From Actinomycetota bacterium (lineage in GTDB: Bacteria; Actinomycetota; JAICYB01), in NCBI GenBank assembly GCA_035536535.1, contig DATLNZ010000154.1:1-49817 (forward strand): a stretch of 49,817 nucleotides of DNA, in the 5' to 3' direction. The position numbers were made by a program, and so were the translations under genes. Within the stretch, counting starts at the first letter, position 1. Each line of letters begins with the position of its first letter. The notes beneath the pieces are model-generated. The model was not told the origin of the DNA. It ran no database searches and saw nothing but the letters and a program-made list of their open reading frames with translations. Positions 1 through 6,542 of this stretch are shown here, one piece after another.

Positions 1-172
1 GGATGCCCAGACATGCCCAAGGACCGAGTACTTCATTGCACCCCGTGGCCGGCGCTGGGTAGGCACCATAGCTCCCCTCGACGGTGCGCTCCACCCTGCT
101 GGTGGCCTGCGCAGGCACGACGGCACCGGTCAGCAGGCCGAAAGCCAGGAACGTGACGAGTATCCGCCTCAC
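1..172 (-). CDS. Small secreted protein, array copy A (C-terminus outside window)
   Basis: This is the first 57 codons of a minus-strand gene that runs off the left edge. Its GTG start sits behind an AGGAG ribosome site. The product begins MRRILVTFLAFGLLTG, followed by a hydrophobic stretch ending VVPAQA, a typical signal peptide with AXA cleavage. The mature part is almost identical to the copy at 349-795 (TTR/TSR-VERTVEGSYGAYPAP). No known domain is recognised. It is one of three tandem copies. The function is unknown; export is the only safe inference. Confidence 0.72.
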   Translation of the reverse strand, partial: MRRILVTFLAFGLLTGAVVPAQATSRVERTVEGSYGAYPAPATGCNEVLGPWACLGI

Positions 173-348
173 GGTGTCTCCTCTTGCCGACTCTTCGACC
201 CCCGGGGGCCGGAGGCGCAGGAACTTCCCGCCAGGCACAGGTTCGACGCGACGCGCCGGCTTCCTTCCGGAGGCCCAACCACTCCTCTCGTCAGCCACCG
301 CCTGAAACCTTCGGGGGCGGCTTGCTGTCTCCTGCTGGAGATTGAAAG

Positions 349-795
349 CTACGGAAGGTTGGACAGCGTGACCCTGATCGTCCCAGACGTCTTGATGCTG
401 TCCGTGGCCGGACAACCATTGAGCCCCGGGAGCGGGACCGGCCCCCTGCCCAAACCGAGATCGAACTCGAGCCCGCTACCCGGTGTGAAATAGATGGGCT
501 CGCTCGTCTCGCCGCAGAAGTGATTCACGGTTGAGCCACCGTCACTGCGAACCTCGACGTAAACGGGCTGGCCGTGCGTGTCGGTCACTTTGGCGGTGAA
601 GTAGGCCTCAGTCGCCTCAGTGGGGATGCCCAGACATGCCCAAGGACCGAGTACTTCATTGCACCCCGTGGCCGGCGCTGGGTAGGCACCATAGCTCCCC
701 TCGACGGTGCGCTCCACCCTCGTGGTGGCCTGCGCAGGCACCACGGCACCGATCAGCAGGCCGAAAGCCAGGAACGTAATGAGTATCCGCCTCAC
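349..795 (-). CDS. Small secreted protein, array copy B (intact)
   Basis: A 148-residue protein with a GTG start and an AGGAG site a few bases upstream. Residues 1-23 form a signal peptide ending VVPAQA. The mature chain of about 125 residues has four cysteines (CNEV, WACLG, HFCGE, NGCPA), which could form two disulfides outside the cell. The C-terminus ends with the segment SGTIRVTLSNLP, shared with the decayed copy C. I recognise no catalytic motif. The beta-rich, glycine-rich composition resembles small extracellular adhesin or binding modules, but that is only an impression. It lies in tandem between copy A and copy C, with similar spacers, showing recent duplication. Confidence 0.8.
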   Translation of the reverse strand: MRRILITFLAFGLLIGAVVPAQATTRVERTVEGSYGAYPAPATGCNEVLGPWACLGIPTEATEAYFTAKVTDTHGQPVYVEVRSDGGSTVNHFCGETSEPIYFTPGSGLEFDLGLGRGPVPLPGLNGCPATDSIKTSGTIRVTLSNLP

Positions 796-968
796 GTTGT
801 CTCCTCTTGTGCCCCTTCGACCCGCCGGGCTCGGAGGCGCAGGAACTTCTCACCAGACACAGATTCGACGCGACACACCGACTTCCTCCGGAGGCCCACA
901 CCACTCCACTCGTCAGCCACCGCCGGAAACCTCCGGGCGGCTTGCTGCCTCCTGCTGGAGATTGGGCG

Positions 969-1383
969 CTACGGAAGGTTGGACAGCGTGACCCTGATCG
1001 TCCCAGACGTCTTGATGATGTTGGCTGGACAAGTGTGCCCCGAGACCCGCCCGGTGGCCAAACCGACATAGATCTCGAGCGTGCTACCCGGTCTGAAATA
1101 GACGGGCTCGCTCGTCTCGCCGCAGAACTGACCTACGCGAGAGTCACCGAACACCTCGACGTAAACGGGCTGGCCGTGCGTGTCGGTCACTTTGGCAGTG
1201 AAGTAGGCCTCAGTCGCCTCAGTGGGGATGATCAGGCATGCATAAGTACCGAGTACTTCATTTCAGCCCGTGACCGGCGCTGGGTAGGGGCCATAGCTCC
1301 CCTCGACGGTGCGCTCCACCCACGTGGTGGCCTCCGCAGGCGCGACGGCACCGATCAGCAGGCCGAAAGCCAGGAACGTGACG
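969..1383 (-). pseudogene. Decayed third copy of the small secreted protein
   Basis: Minus-strand sequence colinear with copy B. Two lesions are visible. First, the Cys codon TGC after the PAPVTG segment is TGA (1263-1265). Second, similarity stops at about 1383, just before the start codon, so the beginning of the gene and its ribosome site are gone. The sequence joins directly to the 3' end of the gene ending at 1396. The 3' part (969-1190) remains open and keeps the DTHGQPVYVEV and SGTIRVTLSNLP segments. A short product from the internal ATG at 1190 is possible but would lack the signal peptide. I treat it as a pseudogene. Confidence 0.75.
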
Positions 1384-1395
1384 CACGGACTTCCT

Positions 1396-2286
1396 TCAGA
1401 ACGCCAACTCCCGACGCACTCGCCACATTCGGATGCCTGAGCCCAGCGTCAGCAGGAGGCCGACCACAAGGGCGTAGATGGACGCAACCCGGGCCCCCGC
1501 AGTGACCGTCCGCACGGACTGGGACGCCGGCACGACGGACCGGCCGGCGCGCCAGACGGGGGCCTCGTTGAGGACATCTGCCTCTCCAGACTCTGCCTCG
1601 TCATCCTCGCTGATGTTGTCGTTCTCCACAGAGGCGTCGCCGCCTGAGGAGACGATTCCGGTGACCTGGCTGCCTGCGACCGCATCTCCGGTCTCGGCAA
1701 GCCCGTCCTGGGAAAGCTCAGCCTCGTTGTCCCCATCGTGCAGGATGCAGGCGTTGATCTGTGTGATCACGCCTTCCTCCAGGCACTCACCGGCGGCGTC
1801 GGCAATGCCGTCGCCATCGGTGTCAACATCGGGAACGATCACGCGGGGGCCCACATCTACGTTTGCGTAGTTGTGAACCGTGGCGTTTCCGGAGCGAGCC
1901 TCGGCGTCCTCCGAGCGGTTTGAGTTCCGCACGGAGATTTTGCCGGGGCCACTGGAAACGATCCCGGTGACCTGTCCACCGGCGACTGCGTCACCGGAGC
2001 GAACCTTGGCGTTCTGGTTCACTTCGGCTTCGTTGTCGCCCTCGTGGACGATACGGGCTGTCGTGGGTCCCGACGAGGGCTCGTCGTGGCTGGACTCAGC
2101 CACGGGAGCCGGGCCAGCGTGGGAGTTGGCGTGGTTGGTGCCACCGCCGTCTCCCGACTGGGCCTCGGACCCACTCGTGTTGTTGTTGGCCTCTGCCGAC
2201 TGCGCAAAAGCTGCGCCTCCGGAGAAGAAGCCAAGGCAGGCCAGCGCGCCGACCACCAGCAAACGTGCCAGTGTTCTGCGTCGCAT
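1396..2286 (-). CDS. Secreted repeat protein with Ca-binding-like motif and C-terminal membrane anchor
   Basis: A 296-residue protein. The chosen ATG follows an AAAGGAA ribosome site and starts a signal peptide (MRRRTLARLLVVGALACLGF, cleavage near AFAQS). A longer frame upstream exists but has no such features. Two similar blocks of about 50 residues follow the pattern EGDNEAE..SGDAVAG.QVTGIVSSG...N.SEDxEA.SG. Between them is DVDTDGDGIADAAGE, a thrombospondin type-3/EF-hand-like calcium loop. A hydrophobic segment near the C-terminus (SIYALVVGLLLTLGSGI) followed by Arg/Lys suggests a membrane anchor. No LPXTG motif is seen. This looks like a surface structural protein; its role is unknown. 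Confidence 0.72.
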   Translation of the reverse strand: MRRRTLARLLVVGALACLGFFSGGAAFAQSAEANNNTSGSEAQSGDGGGTNHANSHAGPAPVAESSHDEPSSGPTTARIVHEGDNEAEVNQNAKVRSGDAVAGGQVTGIVSSGPGKISVRNSNRSEDAEARSGNATVHNYANVDVGPRVIVPDVDTDGDGIADAAGECLEEGVITQINACILHDGDNEAELSQDGLAETGDAVAGSQVTGIVSSGGDASVENDNISEDDEAESGEADVLNEAPVWRAGRSVVPASQSVRTVTAGARVASIYALVVGLLLTLGSGIRMWRVRRELAF

Positions 2287-2310
2287 GGTCTGTACGTTCC
2301 TTTCGCTCCT

Positions 2311-2331
2311 CCCCCCGGTCCTTCCGGGGGG
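2311..2331 (-). promoter_or_regulatory. Leader hairpin in a 345-bp gap upstream of the repeat surface protein
   Basis: The gap 2287-2631 has no convincing gene. It holds a GC-rich hairpin (CCCCCCGG, 5-base loop, CCGGGGGG) just upstream of the ribosome site of the gene at 1396-2286. It also holds a 14-base palindrome, TTTGCAACTGCAAA, at 2351-2364, in one of the few AT-rich spots. Either could be a control site. I looked for c-di-AMP and c-di-GMP riboswitch signatures and saw none. Confidence 0.4.
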
Positions 2332-2590
2332 CGTACTGCTCAACCAGTGCTTTGCAACTGCAAAATGCCTTGCGGACTGCCACTGCACTGCGGTGGTGCT
2401 CCTGCGGGACTGCCCTTCGCCCGGAATGGGCCCCCGCAGCAACCGGTCCGGCTCACGCCGGTCCGGCGAAGATCAGAAAGGCACCGCGCGACGTCCAGCC
2501 GTGCGGCACCGACCACATGTGTAGCAGACCGGGTCCAGGAACACAAACAACCTGCACCGCCGGCGGCCGGACTCCCGGGCCCGGAAAAGA

Positions 2591-2618
2591 AGAAGGGGGC
2601 CCCGGAGGGCCCCCTTCT
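2591..2618 (-). terminator. Rho-independent terminator after the LPTTG gene
   Basis: A perfect 12-bp stem (AGAAGGGGGCCC / GGGCCCCCTTCT) with a CGGA loop. On the minus strand it is followed by TTCTTTTCC. It lies 14 bases past the stop codon of the gene at 2632-3147, the expected place and direction. Confidence 0.85.
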
Positions 2619-2631
2619 CGAGCTGTACGCC

Positions 2632-3147
2632 CTAGCGGGCGAAGCTGAACCGCAGACGGCGGAGGAAAATGCCACCGCCGGACAGCGCTGCCATACCCAT
2701 AGCCAGCATGTCGCCAACGTTGACACCCGTGGTCGGGAGCTTGTTGGGAGCGTGGCCGTGGCCGTGGTGCTTGTGGTGGTGCGCCTTCTTGGTAGGCCCA
2801 ACCAGCTTCAGCGCCGGCAGGTCCAGAATCGCGCGGCCCTGAGCGTCCTCACACGCGCGCAGCGCGGGGAGGTCCATCAGGTCCTTGACGCAGGGACCGT
2901 GAGCGGTGTCACCGAGCTCGCCCACAGCCGCGGCCTTCAGGCCGCCGTCGGTGGCGTCGTCGGCAAGACCCGTGGCCGGACCGAGGTCGACGGTGTCACC
3001 ATCGTCGTCATCGTTGTCCGCCTGGGTGCTGACGCTGCCATCCGTGTCCATGTTGACCGTGCCGTTCGCGAAGCTGGACGTAGCCAGCGCCATCACGAAG
3101 AGCCCGATCAGGGCGGTCATGAGGATCGCCCTGTACCTCTTGTTCAT
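2632..3147 (-). CDS. LPTTG-anchored secreted protein with His-rich stretch
   Basis: A 171-residue protein with ATG start and a strong AAAGGAG site. It has an N-terminal signal peptide (MNKRYRAILMTALIGLFVMA, cleavage near SFA-NG) and a short acidic run (DNDDDDGD). A middle part has two cysteines (HGPCVKD, RACED), and a metal-binding-like stretch HHHKHHGHGH follows. The C-terminus is a cell-wall sorting signal: LPTTG, a hydrophobic segment, and a basic tail (RRLRFSFAR). A class of sortase is therefore expected to anchor it to peptidoglycan, although no sortase gene lies in this window. The His run suggests zinc, nickel or copper binding, which is inference. Its own terminator follows. Confidence 0.83.
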   Translation of the reverse strand: MNKRYRAILMTALIGLFVMALATSSFANGTVNMDTDGSVSTQADNDDDDGDTVDLGPATGLADDATDGGLKAAAVGELGDTAHGPCVKDLMDLPALRACEDAQGRAILDLPALKLVGPTKKAHHHKHHGHGHAPNKLPTTGVNVGDMLAMGMAALSGGGIFLRRLRFSFAR

Positions 3148-3237
3148 TCAGTAGCTCCTTTCTGGAACCGTCGCTTGCACTTGGAATCCTTACTGATGTC
3201 CCAGAACCTAACAGAAGGTCCCGGTAGTTGACAACAT

Positions 3238-3951
3238 TTATCCGGGGGCTATCACATCCCCGGCATAAAGGAACTGGGGCAGGTCCTCGTCCCCCGCTCC
3301 GGACGTCAGCAACGTCGCGCGGCGGTCGAGGATGACCACGGCACCGAGAATCGCCGCCAGGAACATCGGCGGCGCCGTCTCGCCTCCCGATCCGACCGCC
3401 ACCTGGCAGGCACGGATCATCTCCCCGAGCAGGGCACGGAACTTGGACATTCCGAGCCTCACCGGGTCCTGCGTGGACGGCGACGCACCCGGCGCGCCGT
3501 CTGACAGTCCCGGTGTCGAAGAGCGGTAGGAGCTGGCTGTGGACGATTTGGATGCTATTGAGCTTTTTGATGTCTTTGAGTACTTCGACGTCGCTGGAGT
3601 GGCCTTGTCGGCGGTGGCCCGGACAGGCCCCGGCGGCGCGACCGTCGGCGGCTCGACCGTGGCCGGGGCGGCTTCGGCCTGTGGCTGAGGCTGGACGGCT
3701 GGAGGTGCGGCTTCGGGCGCGCTCGCAGCCGGAGCCGCCTGCCGGGGCATCCTGCGGCCGGCAGTCGAAGCGGGCTGGGCCGGCTCAGAATCCGCGGCCG
3801 GCTCGCTGCCGGAGCCAGGGATGGCCTTGAGGGCGTGGGGGGTGTAGGGCTTCTCCAGGTCCGCGAGATCGGCGGACGCGGCCGAGGCGAGCCAGAGCAG
3901 CGCGGCAAAAGCCACGCCCGCCACAAGCCCTGCCCTGCGTACCGCTCTCAC
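3238..3951 (-). CDS. Pro/Ala/Ser-rich secreted protein with C-terminal hydrophobic segment
   Basis: A 237-residue protein. I chose the GTG at 3951 because AAGGAG lies eight bases upstream; an in-frame GTG at 3969 overlaps that site and is less likely. Residues 1-27 form a signal peptide (GLVAGVAFAALLWLASAASA). The centre (about residues 45-150) is low complexity: Pro/Ala/Glu-rich, then Ser/Lys/Thr-rich (KYSKTSKSSIASKSS), as in wall-spanning linkers. Near the C-terminus a hydrophobic segment (PMFLAAILGAVVILDRR) could be a membrane anchor. No enzymatic domain is recognised. It is the last of the cluster of exported proteins on this strand. Confidence 0.65.
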   Translation of the reverse strand: MRAVRRAGLVAGVAFAALLWLASAASADLADLEKPYTPHALKAIPGSGSEPAADSEPAQPASTAGRRMPRQAAPAASAPEAAPPAVQPQPQAEAAPATVEPPTVAPPGPVRATADKATPATSKYSKTSKSSIASKSSTASSYRSSTPGLSDGAPGASPSTQDPVRLGMSKFRALLGEMIRACQVAVGSGGETAPPMFLAAILGAVVILDRRATLLTSGAGDEDLPQFLYAGDVIAPG

Positions 3952-4078
3952 CGATCTATCTCCTTCCACGTACGCGACAAAGGGCAGGCCGCACCGCAGG
4001 CCTGTCCATCTGTGGGCCAGCCTAATCGCCGCCCCTGCTGAAGGTCAAACCTCCTAGGCCCCCGGCCCCGGAGGGTAT

Positions 4079-5479
4079 CTAGAGGAAGCCTCGCAAAAAG
4101 CCGGCCACCCAGATGGCGACGGAGACGGCCGCAAAGAGCGAGACAAGCGCGGCGACGGTCCATTCCGGGGCCGGTCTGGCCGCCAGACGAAGCAAGGGGT
4201 CGCGCAGCCTCCGGAGCCGGGGGTCCAGCTCCCGCACGGGCGTGACCGGTGCCACCGGCTCGGCCGGGGGGTCCGCCGGGCCCAGCAGTACCGCGGCCAG
4301 AGGTCCTGCCACGGCGGCCGCGGCCAGGACGCCCACCAGGGCCAGCAGCGGTCCGGTCCGCAATGCGAAGCCGGCTGAACCGGGTGGCGCCGAAGAGGCC
4401 AATGCCAGTCCCAGAAGGCCTGTCATTGCTGCGGCGGCGCCCACGGCGCCGGAGACGAACCGTGTGGGGCCGTCTTTGGGAAGCCGACGGCCGGGGCCGG
4501 CTCGGACGGTTCCGGCGATGCCCAGCAGGAGGATAGCCGCCACGACCGCGCCTTCGAGGCCGCCGGTCCGGACGGCGGCCAGCACCGCCACTGCACCTCC
4601 GGCCCAGATAGGGGAGCCGAGGCCGGGCCCCTTCGCCAGGCGGCCGAGCCGGGATTCCTCCGGGGCCGGAGATGTCCGGTCCCGCGGCGACGAGGTCTCC
4701 CACGACCCCTGCAGGTGCAGGAAGTGCAGGCAGGTGCCTGCCCCGAGGGCGGCCCAGACCCACCACAGAGGGTGCCGTCCCAGGAGGGCGGCCCCGATGA
4801 GCGAACAGGTCAGCCCCATCTCGCGAACCGCGTCGGCCGCTGCCCGGCTCCGCAGAGCCGTGGCGGCCGCAAAGGCGGCCGCTCCCCCGAGCAGGAGCCC
4901 ATGGCCTGCGGAGACGCCCGCGTAGGAGGCGAGGACGAGGGCTGCCAGCGCCTGGCCCCGGACGACCACCAGCGCCGGACCGGCCGCCCGACCCTCAGCG
5001 TGTCCCGCCATCAGGGCCTTGACCAGGGCGGTCGCGGCCAGACCCAGCCCACAAACCACCGGGAGTGGGTCGCGCCACGAGACGAACCCCCCCTGAAAAA
5101 CCGCCCAGCCCACCGCGGCCACAAACGGGACGTCGGCAGCGACGACGCCTGCGGACCAGATGCGGCCGGTGGGAACTGGCCTCGAGGCCGCTGCGGCTGC
5201 GGACGCCAGCACCCACGCAGCGGGCACGATGGCGGCGTTGGCCGACATCGCGGCCACGAGCGCGGCGGCGAGTCCGAGCGCCGCCAGCCCAAGCTCGCGG
5301 CCCGGCGAGGCCGTGGCGGCGACGAACGCGCCGGTGGCGCAGGTCCAGAACGCGACAGCAGCAAGTGGCTCCGGCAGGGCAACCGACGCCGCCGCCGCCA
5401 AGGCGAAGGCCGCGGAGGCCAGTGATCTTGCGCCCAAGACCAGCGCCACGGCGGCCGCAGCCAGGGACGCCAGCGTCAC
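4079..5479 (-). CDS. Polytopic membrane protein, unknown function
   Basis: A 466-residue, very hydrophobic Ala/Gly/Leu-rich protein with at least ten likely membrane segments and a short hydrophilic loop in the middle (SWETSSPRDRTSPAPEESR). The GTG start at 5479 overlaps the TGA stop of the upstream gene (GTGA), so the two are probably translationally coupled; a longer frame to 5611 would run through the upstream gene. I checked by eye for motifs of antiporter-like complex I subunits, MFS carriers and O-antigen polymerases and cannot assign it. With its coupled partner it may form one membrane complex. Confidence 0.6.
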   Translation of the reverse strand: MTLASLAAAAVALVLGARSLASAAFALAAAASVALPEPLAAVAFWTCATGAFVAATASPGRELGLAALGLAAALVAAMSANAAIVPAAWVLASAAAAASRPVPTGRIWSAGVVAADVPFVAAVGWAVFQGGFVSWRDPLPVVCGLGLAATALVKALMAGHAEGRAAGPALVVVRGQALAALVLASYAGVSAGHGLLLGGAAAFAAATALRSRAAADAVREMGLTCSLIGAALLGRHPLWWVWAALGAGTCLHFLHLQGSWETSSPRDRTSPAPEESRLGRLAKGPGLGSPIWAGGAVAVLAAVRTGGLEGAVVAAILLLGIAGTVRAGPGRRLPKDGPTRFVSGAVGAAAAMTGLLGLALASSAPPGSAGFALRTGPLLALVGVLAAAAVAGPLAAVLLGPADPPAEPVAPVTPVRELDPRLRRLRDPLLRLAARPAPEWTVAALVSLFAAVSVAIWVAGFLRGFL

Positions 5480-6036
5480 GCTGCCGCCAGGCCCACGGCG
5501 CCGAGTCCCGCCGCGGCCAGCAGCCCGGGGACCCATCCGGGAAGACGTCGCGCGGGCCGGCCGCAGGTCGCGGCGACTGTTCCTGCGGCCGCAGCGGCCC
5601 CGGCCCACCACACCAGGGACCCGGCCAGAGGCGAATCACCGGCACCGGGTACGGCCAGCGCGGCGACGACAGCCAGAAGGACCACGGCGGACGACGCCGC
5701 CACTGGAGGCCGGGGCGACAAGAGCCCCTGCCCGCGCGCCTCCTCCAGCACGGCCGCAACCAGCAGCACGACGCTGCCGGCAGCCGTCAGGGGGGGACCT
5801 GATGCCAAGGTGGGGGACAGATGGCGTGTGGCCGCGGCGATGTCGCCGAGCCCCAGCGACCCCCAGTGGAGCCCGGCGGCGACGCAGGCAAAGGCCCAGG
5901 CCACGCCGGGGGCACGGCCGTAAAGGGTCCTGATGCACCAGACGCCGGCGATGAGCCAGAGGATCCCGGCCTCCACGCCGGCCAGTCCCGCGGCGCAGGC
6001 CGCCAGCGCACCGCCTACAGCGGCCCTGCGGATCAC
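5476..6036 (-). CDS. Membrane protein coupled to the downstream polytopic protein
   Basis: A 186-residue Ala/Gly/Val-rich protein with about six membrane segments (for example GVEAGILWLIAGVW and VAASSAVVLLAVVAALAV). The start is uncertain. GTG 6036, 12 bases after the stop of the DUF5318 gene and behind a GAGG site, is preferred; the frame is open further upstream into that gene. Its stop overlaps the start of the next gene. Three genes (DUF5318, this one, and the 466-residue protein) therefore appear to form one transcription unit. I do not recognise the family. Confidence 0.58.
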   Translation of the reverse strand: MIRRAAVGGALAACAAGLAGVEAGILWLIAGVWCIRTLYGRAPGVAWAFACVAAGLHWGSLGLGDIAAATRHLSPTLASGPPLTAAGSVVLLVAAVLEEARGQGLLSPRPPVAASSAVVLLAVVAALAVPGAGDSPLAGSLVWWAGAAAAAGTVAATCGRPARRLPGWVPGLLAAAGLGAVGLAAA

Positions 6037-6047
6037 CGCCTCGGGGC

Positions 6048-6428
6048 TTACCGGGACGCCTTGCGGCCCCGGCCGGTCCCACCGTGCCCGACGATCATCT
6101 GAAAGCGCAGGTGGTTCCACCCGCAGTCAGGGCACACCTCCACCGTGTACAGCTTGGCTTCCCGCAGCTTCATCAACGGGGAAAGGTCCTGGGTCGGCCA
6201 GATCCGGCCATTGTCCCGCTTCAACTCGTCAGAGAACACGTAGGAGACCAGCTTGACGCAGCCCTTGGCACAGACCGGACACGGGTCCTGCGTCTGCTCG
6301 CCCGAATAGCCTGCGGCGCGCAATAGGTCCGGGTGGGCGTCGCAGATGTCCCGGCGCTGGACGCGTCCAGCGCGGAAGTCGCGCAGCACCGCCTGCACGG
6401 CCAGCCGGTAATCGACCCTCCCCTGCAT
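6048..6428 (-). CDS. DUF5318 family protein
   Basis: A 126-residue soluble protein. The VDYRLAVQAVLRDFRAGR start, the CDAHPDLLRAAGYSGE segment and two Cys pairs (CPVC and CPDCGW) match the actinobacterial DUF5318 family, whose biochemical function is unknown. The four cysteines suggest a zinc ribbon. ATG 6428 is used because the family normally begins close to VDY; ATG 6446 is an in-frame alternative. In Mycobacterium a member (Rv0049) also lies close to the PadR/ino1 pair, which is found here at 9.1-10.8 kb. The neighbourhood is therefore partly conserved despite the inserted large surface-protein gene. Confidence 0.78.
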   Translation of the reverse strand: MQGRVDYRLAVQAVLRDFRAGRVQRRDICDAHPDLLRAAGYSGEQTQDPCPVCAKGCVKLVSYVFSDELKRDNGRIWPTQDLSPLMKLREAKLYTVEVCPDCGWNHLRFQMIVGHGGTGRGRKASR

Positions 6429-6495
6429 GGTCCGGCCATTGTGCACGCCGGGGGGCCCGGCGGCAAGGGCGCCTCAGGGCCGGGCGGGGAATACG

Positions 6496-6521
6496 AAAGG
6501 GGCCCCCGGAGGGGCCCCTTT
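6496..6521 (-). terminator. GC-rich terminator hairpin after the Ig-like protein gene
   Basis: An 11-bp perfect stem (AAAGGGGCCCC / GGGGCCCCTTT) with a CGGA loop, 22 bases past the stop of the gene at 6543-8870. The tail on the minus strand (CGTATTCCCC) is not strongly U-rich, so termination may be partial. The loop and stem style are the same as at 2591-2618. Confidence 0.7.
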
Positions 6522-6542
6522 GCGTGCCTCGCTAGCGGGAAG

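Larger units (their letters stand above)
1..1383. repeat. Tandem array of about 0.6-kb units
   Basis: Three direct copies of a gene-plus-spacer unit. The sequence ggatgcccagacatgcccaa occurs at 1 and again at 624, a period of 623 bases. A diverged equivalent lies at 1226, a period of 602 bases. The spacers (about 173-348 and 796-968) are also similar, so whole units were duplicated rather than only coding parts. The array continues beyond the left edge. Confidence 0.88.

Noticed and set aside
969-1190. Intact 73-residue gene
   Set aside because: It starts inside the homologous domain and lacks the signal peptide; upstream homology shows a stop and a lost start, so it is better read as a pseudogene remnant.
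2287-2580. Possible c-di-AMP, c-di-GMP or cobalamin riboswitch upstream of the surface gene
   Set aside because: I compared the minus-strand leader with the known conserved cores and found none; only simple hairpins are present.
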